DNA from: Mariannaea sp. PMI_226
Taxonomy: Eukaryota > Ascomycota > Sordariomycetes > Hypocreales > Nectriaceae
Direction: 5' to 3'
DNA length: 64,000 nt
Assembly (NCBI GenBank): GCA_024336345.1
Contig: JANFOG010000001.1
Span: 1,612,001 to 1,676,000, forward strand
Shown here: piece by piece, positions 55,585 to 64,000 of the stretch
Position numbering within the stretch: position 1 is the stretch's first letter
How the letters are laid out: every line of letters starts with the position of its first letter
Notes under the pieces: model-generated
Database searches by the model: none
What the model was told of the DNA's origin: nothing
What the model saw: the letters and a program-made list of their open reading frames with translations, nothing else
Program-made: the position numbers and the translations under genes

Positions 55585-57597
55585 ATGTCGCACACCCCGA
55601 GCCTGCCTGGTTCTCCAGGAGGTCCCCTCCAGGCCGTAACGCCTGAGCGTGCAAATCAACAACGAGAATCCATCTTCTCTCACCTTCGCCGGGAACCTCG
55701 TGAGAGCTCGGTCCATGATAAAATCAGTCAGTTCAACAACCTTAGTGTTTCTTTGCAATCAAAGCAGCTTGAACGCAAAACCGCCGATGCTGCCCTCAAG
55801 CGCGCCATGCTCGGCCGCGAAGAGGCTGAGACTGAGATGCGGAGATACAAGGAGGAGGCCAAGGCTCTACGAAAAGCTGTCGAGGAAGGCAAGGAGCGTG
55901 AACGAAAAGTCGGCGAACGCCTGGAGAATTTGATGGTGAGCTGAGCCGGGAACAATCACGGAACGAGCACTTCAGTTTGCTGACTTATATTAAAGGAAAA
56001 CTACGGACGCGCCAAGGAGACGCATGTCCATACACAAGCTCTCTGGGAGAAGGAGATCCGTCGAGCCCGAAAGGAAACCTTTAAGACACAATCAACTATT
56101 GTGAAGCTACAAGAAGAACTCAAATCAGCGAGAAACACGGCCAAGATAAATGACGAGAACCTGAAACGCGAAAAGGAGAGAAGCAAGGTCCGCGAGCAAG
56201 AGGCGTTTACGGCGCGCTATCAGATCGTCGGCGTCCAGGAGCAGCTCGACAACGCCCTTGAACGAATCAAAGTTGTCGAGCAGGAGCGCGACGCCTTCAA
56301 GACAGCCGCCCAAAACGAAGAGGTTGCCCGCATTGCTGCCGAGGGCCGTATCCCACTTCCTCCCGCCGACGATCCGGATGATGAATTTGCTTCTCCTAAG
56401 AAGACGAAGGCGAAGAGAGAAGAACCCCGAGTCTCGCTATCAGCAATGGATATCGTGTCATCAGCTGCCAGCGAGGCGGAGATTGAGGAGTTGACCGACC
56501 AGCTGCAGTTCGAGCGACAACGAGCCGATCGTGCCCAGGAGCTAGTGGAATTCCTCCAGCTTGAATGCGAGCTGCGATGCTGCCCCTGTGCAAAGACGAA
56601 ACCACCCACTCGCCCCAAGCGACGCAGCTCCTTTGGCTTAGCCAGCCCTCACGACAAGGCACGCAAGTTAAGTCGATCTGATTTCCAGGACCGATCCTCG
56701 ACCTCGCATCGCGTCGAGGAGCCTGAGTCGAACAAGCCCGAGTCTAGACCCGAGGAAGACGCTGAGCAGGAGACTACTCCTAAGCCTCTGCAAAGAACCA
56801 AGAAGGGGCCTCGTCTAAGCACCATCTTCTGTCCTAGAGAAGGTATCTTCCGTACCGTGTCTGAGCAGGAGGCAGAGGCTATCGAGATACAGAATAGAGC
56901 CGAAGCCGAAGCTGAGGCCAAGGCGAAGGAGGTCGACAGCTCTGTCTTGGAGACTCATCCCGAGTCCCGAGCTGAGACGGTTACTGAGCTGGAAATGGAT
57001 GAACGGGAGCGAAATCCTAGGATGTATGCTCGCACTCCTTCCGTTGAGCCCCCTTCATTTGCTCTGCTAGCACAGGAGCGTGCTTCACTTGCCTCCCTCC
57101 TCGATGCCCCACACTCTGATGAGGAAGTCAATTCAGCACCCCTCCCATCTATCCCTACCATGCCCGACGTGGTGCCTGCGCCTCAGGTGGAGGCTAAGGC
57201 TGAGACGGAGGTTAGGACAATGTCAAGACAAGAGCCAGAGCCCGAACAAGAAGCCATTGCAGAGCCAGATGACCGACCTCACACTTCCTCCGCGTTCTAC
57301 ACCGTCACCACTACAACCTCCGTTCCTGTCAACGATGACGCCATTCGTCCAAGTTCGTCCTTCTCCGAGCGTTTACGCACCCCCTCCCGTGACAAGGCCA
57401 CTTTCGACCTGACCAACCCTGCCCTCACACCAACCATGACCCGTGAGCAAGCTCTAGCCAAGATTCGTGAGCGTCGAGGCCGCGCCCGCTCCATGGCCCA
57501 GGGAACCATGACCCCTCATCGAAAGATGGTCGAAGGGACTGAACGTCGGAACATGAGCGCTCCAACGGGCACTGTTGCCGCCAAAAAGAAGCGGTAA
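55585..57597 (+). CDS. coiled-coil protein, likely Cut12-like spindle pole body protein
   Basis: Exons 55585-55935 and 55996-57597 (GTGAGC..TAAAG) encode 650 residues. The N-terminus (SLPGSPGGPL, then VHDKISQFNNLS) leads into long heptad coiled coils at about residues 60-215. These carry ENYGRAKETHVHTQALWEKE and EEIEELTDQLQFERQRADRA. Next is a short CCPCAKTKP Cys cluster, then a long acidic Ser/Pro-rich disordered region. The basic C-terminus has TREQALAKIRERRGRARS. From memory this architecture and the YGRAKET/HTQALWEKE block fit the fungal Cut12/spindle-pole-body formation family, which tethers the spindle pole body and influences mitotic entry. The exact family name is tentative; the coiled-coil gene model is strong. 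Confidence 0.8.
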
Positions 57598-58447
57598 TCC
57601 AACGCAGGCAAAACGCCCGGACATGACTTGATGAAATCCTCCTCTTCTCCACCTTCCTCCAACCCTTTATGACTCTGTTCCAGACGAGTCTTGTTTCAAG
57701 ATTGCGAAACCATTTCTCTTTTCTCTTTTCCCTTTTTACATGGGACTACCTGAGCTCATTTCCTCTGTAATCGTCTCACATTATCTGCTGCATTTTTGGC
57801 CAGGCGAAGGAGGCGTTTCTTTCTTCTTTTCTTTCTTCCTGGTTTATTTGTTTGTTTTCGTGGTTGGAATAAAGCAAAGGAAAAGCTCAGTTTTCAACAT
57901 TGGGAGCATGGTCATTCGGGATGCTTCGAATGAGCGTTTTGGTTCTTTTTTCTTTCTTTCTGTTTGGTTTGAGTCCGCATGGAGGGCTTGGCTTGTCTTG
58001 GATTCACTTAATGATGCATTTGATGTATGAAAGCTTATGTCTTATTTCTGACCATGACATTATAATCGCTGGGCTCGGTGGTGGCCTTATGTATACTTTT
58101 CTACGTTCTAGTCTGGCAATGGCACACACACATACAACAAAAATGGACCTTTTTGTTTGTTTCTTCTAATTTCAACGACTTTCAAACCCCCAAAATGATG
58201 ACATACATATATGCTCGTGTATATTATATCCTCTCAACCCTGATTAACAGCGGAAGAGTAACAAGAAGCTGTGGTGGTATCCTATCCAAATAAAAGCAAA
58301 AAAGGCAACCCGGGTCGCAGATCTTCCTCCCAAAAGTCTTAAAATGAAGCACCACATTTAGCCAATAAACTCCTATAACAGATGAGCCTCACTCGTTTTC
58401 TAGCGTATACACATATTTCAGATGAGCGGAGAATACCCCAAAAAAAA
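57598..58447. other. intergenic, convergent 3' ends
   Basis: This 850-bp stretch lies between the coiled-coil gene (+) and the BTB gene (-). T/C-rich 3' flank (57640-57850) with TTTCTTTCT repeats. Open frames here are low-complexity. Confidence 0.4.
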
Positions 58448-60238
58448 TTAGCTGCCCAGGAATCCCCTTGCCATGTTACGGCCCAGTTGAGAGCTCACGG
58501 CCTCGAGCTTGACGGCAACGAGCACGCACTCTATGCCATTCTTGCCACCCTTGGAGGAGCTCTGGATCCGCAGGCGCCACTGCCCAGTCATTACAGTCCA
58601 CTCTTGTTGGTCGATGGACACGGGGCTTCCGTCGGTTCGTCGGCGCTTTCGCGGGTTCGTGCCCGGCGTGTTGACGATACTGCTGGCCGGAGAGTCCATG
58701 GTTGTGGCAGACATTGGCTCCTCGATGCTATTGTTGTTGCTGGTATTGTCTCTGATATGTTCTCTGCCGTCCAGGATGATGGCAGTCTCGGGTTCCAGGA
58801 CAACTCGGACTAGATCTTCGCTAAGCGGGGTGTTCCCAGGCGAGGGAGGCTGTGAACCAGCGCCACCCGAGGCCATGAGAAGGCCCAGGGGCTGGTTAGT
58901 AGGAGGAAGGTTGAGCTTGGTAGCGATGACCTCGAATAGCTTGGCTACGCGGGCCTTTGTATCCTTGAAGAACTCGGCCCTGGGCACGCCACTGGAGAAG
59001 TGAATCTTTGTCGTCTCGCCTCCAATCTCCAGCACTAGTTCGGCGGGCTTCTCGTCAACGTATGGTCGCGCATACTGAACCCAGCCCATGAAGGGGTCCT
59101 GGTTTTCACACAGTACACTGATACCGCTCTTTTGCACATTCTCCAGTCTCAGGACAATCTCTTCGCGCTGCCTTGCTGAATTGTAGGTGATGGAGTGCGG
59201 GATCAACCTCTGCTCAAGCCCCTTGAAATGGAAGTAGCGAGCGTCGCGCAACAGATCCTGCCGGTGAACCTCATCTCGTATCCGTACTGGGTAGCCCCTG
59301 AGGAGACGTAGCAGTTCCGCAAACGTCTCTGCACTATGGTTGGGCACTGAAGGGGGGAGTATGGGCGGTGGACGAATGAGACCTTCGCGGTCGAGGCCAG
59401 GGAAGAGGTCGTCGGGGCGGGAGAAGAAGACGGCGAAGCCGAGGGAGAAGAAGTTGGGTGAGTTGCCGGGGTCGGTGAAGATGTCTCGGGGAATCTGGAA
59501 CTCGCGGTGGCCGATGGAGATGAAGATACTTTCTTCATAAAGTTGGGATATCAACTTGGGCACTGTAGCAAGAAATCTATTGTCAGTTCTGGGAGCCATA
59601 AACAGCCAGAAGAAATAAGAAGAAGGTGGAATCCAATATTAGGGGGCAAAGACGAACAATTGTAGAATTGCGCATCGGAGAACAAGCGCACAAAGTGCTG
59701 GCCGTCTCGAGGAGATACGTGGTAGCCCTGAAGGTGAAGCGAGATGTCGCGGAAGATGGCTGGGTCGCGGTCGATGTAGAGCGTGCGGATGTGAGCGCTG
59801 GGGTCTTCCCCTCTTTCCTCGGCTGCTCGAAGCTGGCAGTGGAAATATTGTGAGAAGTAGGATGGAGCTGCAAGAACGAAATGACGAAGAAGGTTTGTGT
59901 CAGCGGGTTTCGTCGCATATCTCGTACAAGCAAGGTGGTGATGGTTTTGGTGGTAGTGGTGGTGGAAGTGGAAGTGGGAGTACTATGCGCCCCGAGCCGG
60001 GTGCACCCAATTGAGAGGCTGGCAGTGGCGGTTCGGGAGCAGAGAAGGCAAGACAAGACGCACCGTCAGACGAGAGAGAGGCACCGGAGAGCTTGAAGAG
60101 CTCGCTGCCGATTTGAATTGGGAAGACACGCTCGTGGGGGAGGATGTGCGGGATGCGAGCGACGTTGGTCTCGGCCAGCGGCTCGACGGACGCAGCGGCA
60201 TTGCCGGCGCCAGCGTCGGAAGATGCCACAGACACCAT
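58448..60238 (-). CDS. tandem BTB/POZ (T1-like) domain protein
   Basis: Minus-strand exons 60238-60064, 59867-59658 and 59562-58448 (GTGCGT..TTGCAG; GTTCGT..CTACAG) encode 499 residues. The first BTB-like unit is FPIQIGSELFKLSGASL through RTLYIDRDPAIFRDISLHLQ, then DAQFYNLPKLISQLYEES. A second unit starts at IFISIGHREFQIPRDIF and ends DARYFHFKGLEQRLIP. The rest has a beta-rich segment (RAEFFKDTKARVAKLFEVIA), a disordered linker with a PRKRRRT basic patch (possible nuclear signal), and EWTVMTGQWRLRIQ. Fungal double-BTB proteins of this type are conserved, but function is unknown to me. The T1/KCTD-like character suggests a cullin-adaptor or oligomerisation role by inference only. Confidence 0.82.
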
Positions 60239-61309
60239 GCTCGAGGCTGAGGCTAACCAGGTGCGATGAAGAGATTCCGCAACTGATTATATATTGTTTT
60301 TGATTATCTTTGGAGAAAGAGAGGGGGGAATTCATTCATCTACGCCCAGTCGTTGGGCGGAGACTCCAAACTTGGACTCGGGGGGGGGGAGGTGGTGGAC
60401 TTGGACATTAGCTGGCACTGTACGGATGTATTAAGCTTCCCGGCACGTTGTTGGACAGCGCCCATCACATGGGTGAGTGCACTGCATGCACGCTCCAACA
60501 TGCACTACATACACTACACTAACCACTCCCCTAGCAGACGGGCCTACCAAGGTACCTAAGATGTGTAAGATTAAGGAGGCTAAATAGGTACCTTTGTGCA
60601 CACACAGTACGAAGTTCCATAATAATTTACGGAAAGCGCAAGGGTCCCACCCTACTCTCTCTCCCTGCTCCCCCCCCAAACACGATGTACTTTCCTTCCT
60701 TGGGGAAGTTGGGCTAGATAGGGCTGTACGCTATATTCCATAGCGTCGTTTCAGATGGAGCTTCGAGAAGAAGGGCAGACAGGTAAATTCATAGAGAGCG
60801 GAATAAAACAGAGTAGCGCTGAAAAGAACGGAATTGAGCAGCTGGTGGCAGACCAAGGCAGAGGAATTACGCCATAGATGGGTATTTTGTGGTTGCTAAT
60901 GTGGCTGGTCCTTGACTAAGGTATTGGGCACTTGGGCACTGGGTGATAGTGATAGTGATAATTAAAATAGGATGAAGTTGTCAGTTGACTATCAGTTCAT
61001 CTAGCTAGAACTTTTCTGCTTGGTCTTACATATAACGTAACCCTGCTAAGATGAACTGCTCACAAAAAAAGAAAGAAAACAAGGAAAAAGATTCGATTCA
61101 ATAACTGAGATGGAGTCATTTTTTATTACATCGCCTGTACGGCAATCATGCTCTAGCTCATGGTAATTTTTTTTCCTTCAACCAAGGAATACCCCTGTAT
61201 GACAGCGGCTTCTCGTACTATGTAGCCGTCTCTTTGACGTCCAAGGTTCCATAACTCCCTCCTACCTCAACAAGATAGATCACTTCGATTCCAAGGTCCA
61301 AAGCTCTCA
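60239..61309. other. intergenic region between BTB gene and rfc3
   Basis: This 1.1-kb stretch includes G-rich runs (about 60378-60390) and short TACCTAAG/GGTACC words near 60550-60600. ATAGTGATAGTGATAAT repeats occur near 60945-60963. No gene was seen. Confidence 0.4.
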
Positions 61310-62628
61310 TCAGCTCATCAATTCAACGCCGCTTCGAATAACACCAACCACTGCACCGGTTTGTATCATCTCGCTAGATCCTCCAGCAACTCTATGCTCA
61401 ATGTCTGCTAGACCATCCAACCATGTGATCATTACCTCGGGGCTCACCTCCAGCTTAGCCAATTCCTCTGATAATGAAGTGATAATGTCCGCCAAGGCCA
61501 GTCCTTGAGAGACCTTGAGGGCGTTGATCGTATTCAGACAACTCGTTACGTCTGACGTGTTTAGAAGCGTTGACACAATCTCCTTGATCGCATCTGGGGG
61601 AGGCGCGGCAATGCAGTTGTATATCGTTTCCGTCGTGATATTGTCTCGCTTGATTTCGCTCTCGGGGATTTTGGGGGCATTTTTCGGTCGCAACGGAGTG
61701 CCTGTTGCATGTTAGTTAGACGATTAAACATCCCCTCCCTCCACCTTAGTCCTAGATTTTTATTTTGTATTTTGATCTTACTTGATGCGTGACATGCCTG
61801 GAGCACGTTGAGCGCTCGTCGCATATCGCCCTTGCTCAGCTTCACCAGAGCATCCACCGCCTCTCCGCCAATATTCACATTCTCTTCGTCAACCACCTTA
61901 TCCACCAAAACCCGAATATCGGCCTCCTTGAGCGGGCTGAAGCGGAAACGAGTGCATCGACTCAGCAGCGCGGGACTCAATTTGTGTGCGTAGTTGGCAA
62001 TAATGCAGAATCGCGTATTCACGGTGTACTTTTCCATAATCCGTCGCAGCGCCATCTGTGCGGTGCTCGTCATGGCATCGGCTTCGTCCAGCACGATAAG
62101 CTTGAAGCCCGCAAGTGCACCTTTGCCTGCAGCGCCGCCGCCACCGCCCATGGAGAAGATTTGCTTTGTGCTGGCAAAAGTCTTGATCTGCTCGCGCACT
62201 ACGTCAATGCCTCGATCATCCGAGGCGTTCAGCTCCAGCACCATCTGGCGCATGTTTGCCGTGCCGTAAATACGTCGGGCGAGGGCGAGGATGGTGGACG
62301 TTTTGCCTGTGCCGGGGGGGCCATAGAGGAGGAGGTGGGGGAGTCGGTTTGTGTCGATGAACTTGTTGATGGTTGCGAGAATGTCTTGGTGACCTGATAC
62401 ATCGTCAAGGGTGTTTGGTCGATACTTTTCAATCCTTTTTGCAGACGCCGTTAGTCGGGCCAGTGCCAAATATGATCCATTTCACTCGTACCAGGGCAGA
62501 CTGTCTTCCGCTTCTACAGGTAGATTTGCCGTGCTTCGTTTGCCCTTGTTGGTCGAGCCGGAAAATGTGATGTTGTTGGAGGGGGCGAGAGGCCCATCGA
62601 CATCCATCTCATCTTCAAAGTCCGACAT
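61310..62628 (-). CDS. rfc3: replication factor C subunit 3
   Basis: Rfc3 is one of four small AAA+ subunits of the clamp loader that opens PCNA at primer-template junctions. Minus-strand exons 62628-62492, 62434-61782 and 61701-61310 (GTACGA..AAAAG; GTAAGA..AACAG) encode 393 residues. Visible motifs: [14 protein letters not shown], Walker [10 protein letters not shown], sensor-type [15 protein letters not shown], Walker [15 protein letters not shown], arginine-finger SRC in [12 protein letters not shown], and [12 protein letters not shown] Gly-rich insert ([16 protein letters not shown]) sits before Walker B. The N-terminal 45 residues are a variable acidic tail. The first intron sits inside PW-IEKYRP. 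The join of HASS to TPLRPK fits the family. No key residue is missing. Confidence 0.95.
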
Positions 62629-63469
62629 GCTGATTGCTGAGATTGTTGTTTGAGGTGTGGTGTTGAAGAATGCGTCGTGGGTTTTTGCTTGGTCAATTTA
62701 GTTGCCTTGAGAGTTGGTGTGAGGTCATGAGAAGAAAGTGCTTGTGGAAACGCGGTGCGCGTCTGAGCGTGTAGCTCAATTAAAGGCCCTGTCAACCCAG
62801 GTCCGAGATGCCACCGCCCAATCACGAGCTAGCATTCCCAAGTGCGGTTCCTACCTAACCAAGGTACGTAGGCAACTCGCCCAGGATACCGCTTTTCGTA
62901 TAATGCAAAGCATACGGTAGCCTTGTCTCACAATATCTGCGGAGTGTGTTTTATTGATTAATTAATTGATTGATTGATTGATCAATCAATCAAGTCATCA
63001 ATTACTTACATTTTTCACCTATTCCCCGATAACCCAATTATTAATTTTATCCTTGTTGTTTAATGTGAATAGAACCAGGATAACAAGTAATTATCGTATC
63101 CTGAGCGAATGTAAAGTCGTTCGTGTTCATCCAATCATCCATCATCTCGCACATTGCTTCCTGCTTGCTTGCTTGCGTGAGACCCTTGAAGAGTCCATCA
63201 TTATGGCTAATCAATAGCCCCCGATCTCTTCACAATCATGGGTCATGACACCTCCAATAAGGTACATCCATACATCCATGCTATACCGGCCCTCTACAAT
63301 CAATTCCTTCAACTGTCCAATGCGCAACGCCTGCCAGTAGCCACCATCACCCTATGTGTGCATTAGGAAGATCGTCTAACAAGGGTTATGTCCACGAAGA
63401 CGCCCGAAAGAAGTAGAAAATTGTACAGCGGCGTTTCGTCCTTTAAAAACAATTTCGCATTTCATCTCA
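62629..63469. promoter_or_regulatory. rfc3 upstream region with a 24-bp palindrome
   Basis: This 841-bp stretch lies upstream of rfc3 and downstream of the right-edge gene, both on the minus strand. It contains a GATT tandem array that runs into a perfect 24-bp palindrome at 62970-62993 and a GTACGTAGG word near 62863. No gene was seen. GCTTGCTTGCTTGC at about 63160-63176 is a simple repeat. Confidence 0.5.
62970..62993. repeat. 24-bp perfect palindrome of GATT/AATC units
   Basis: This arm-and-arm palindrome, centred between 62981 and 62982 (TTGATCAA at the centre), is built from repeated TGAT/ATCA words that extend leftward into a short GATT array. It could extrude as a cruciform or be a symmetrical binding site for a dimeric protein. 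Confidence 0.75.
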
Positions 63470-64000
63470 TTACGCTTTGATTTGAAGTTCATTCGTGCCC
63501 AATCCCACAACCTCGAACAAGATAGGGATAATGGCAACAGCGAACCAAGCAATTCCTGTAGGCCAATTAGCATTGACTGAAATGAATTCGGCAAGAAATA
63601 GAGTCGACTCACCAGTGTATACGACTAGCTTTGTCACGACTTCCACGTCGTATCGCACTCGCGGTTTTACTAGTTGTGAAAACATCTCCTTCTCTTCAAG
63701 GCCATCTTCCCCTGTCACGACAATGCCAGGCTGGTCCTTATCCTTGGGACCTGTGGAAATATCTCCATTTCCTACCACCTTCTCCTGCTCGGTCACGCGA
63801 GGCGGCTGTGATCCGGAGGCTAGCGCACCCTTACCCGAGTGATCCTCGTGGGTGACATGCTGCTCCAGGTTGCTAGGTCTGCTCTTCAGGCTATGATTGC
63901 TACTGGCGCTTTCTCGTCGCTTTCGCTCGCGATATGCCAGCGTCTCGTAAGCATCAGCAGCACTCTGGGGTCCAATGGACACGGATCGACCTCGAGTGGT
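63470..64000 (-). CDS. C-terminal part of a membrane protein, runs off the right edge
   Basis: Minus-strand coding sequence enters from the right edge, covers at least 64000-63613, then after a GTGAGT..CTACAG intron ends at 63555-63470. About 157 residues are visible. They include a Ser/Arg-rich region (RERKRRESASSNHSLKSRP), a polar linker, and KPRVRYDVEVVTKLVVYT. This leads into a C-terminal hydrophobic segment (GIAWFAVAIIPILFEVVGLG) and a short tail NELQIKA. I do not recognise the family confidently; only the C-terminus is here, so the real start and function are out of view. A fungal membrane acyltransferase or transporter is possible but not shown. Confidence 0.6.
   Translation of the reverse strand, partial: TTRGRSVSIGPQSAADAYETLAYRERKRRESASSNHSLKSRPSNLEQHVTHEDHSGKGALASGSQPPRVTEQEKVVGNGDISTGPKDKDQPGIVVTGEDGLEEKEMFSQLVKPRVRYDVEVVTKLVVYTGESTLFLAEFISVNANWPTGIAWFAVAIIPILFEVVGLGTNELQIKA

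Noticed and set aside
61789..62397. 202-codon plus-strand frame
   Set aside because: Antisense to rfc3 exon 2, which has all clamp-loader motifs.
1..64000. CRISPR arrays, insertion sequences, secondary-metabolite cluster or intact transposon
   Set aside because: No spaced direct-repeat array, transposase, reverse transcriptase, polyketide/peptide synthase or terminal repeats were found.

Overview
This is a nuclear chromosome segment from a filamentous ascomycete, most likely a sordariomycete and probably Hypocreales. The evidence is short GT..AG introns of about 50-100 bp with CTAAC/CTGAC-like branch sites, CT-rich leaders before ATGs, intergenic TACCTA/GTAGGTAC motifs, and a gene set typical of Pezizomycotina. 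The species is an inference; no species-specific marker was recognised. Almost all genes are ordinary single-copy housekeeping genes. Exon structures were built by hand from splice signals, reading frame and family conservation, and no transcript data were available.

Layout, left to right. 0-8 kb: a small DUF1763-like protein, mitochondrial frataxin, the sigma subunit of the AP-3 adaptor, a small single-pass probable mitochondrial membrane protein, and cytosolic leucyl-tRNA synthetase. 8-15 kb: a gene-poor stretch, a tiny GPI-anchored surface protein behind a clear TATA box, the diphthamide factor Dph3, and a peroxisomal half-size ABC (ABCD/Pxa-type) fatty-acyl transporter. 15.8-22.7 kb: an RBR-type E3 ubiquitin ligase with two apparent alternative last exons, and a coiled-coil protein of unknown function. 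26-35.4 kb: an Hsp70-like ATPase and a 2036-residue DOCK-family GEF (Dck1-like). 35.4-41.4 kb: six kilobases without a protein gene, holding two 5S rRNA genes on the minus strand. 41.4-50.5 kb: a GNAT acetyltransferase, a divergent pair of 40S ribosomal protein genes (rps5/rps25), the mitochondrial ADP/ATP carrier and the histone-fold protein CENP-X/Mhf2. 52.6-64 kb: a GPI-anchored cupredoxin-like protein, a cytochrome-b5-like MAPR protein, a coiled-coil spindle-pole-body-like protein, a double-BTB protein, replication factor C subunit 3, and the 3' end of a membrane-protein gene running off the right edge.

No metabolic cluster, operon-like system, CRISPR or intact transposon was seen. Functional themes are translation (LeuRS, Rps5, Rps25, 5S, Dph3), mitochondria (frataxin, ADP/ATP carrier) and genome maintenance (Rfc3, Mhf2). 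The strongest unusual observations are in the RBR ligase: a 14-nt microexon in the catalytic RING2, a catalytic-cysteine codon split by an intron, and two tandem, phase-matched last exons that each complete RING2 with a different C-terminus. The 5S pair is also notable, because its two copies differ by a compensatory base change in helix II.
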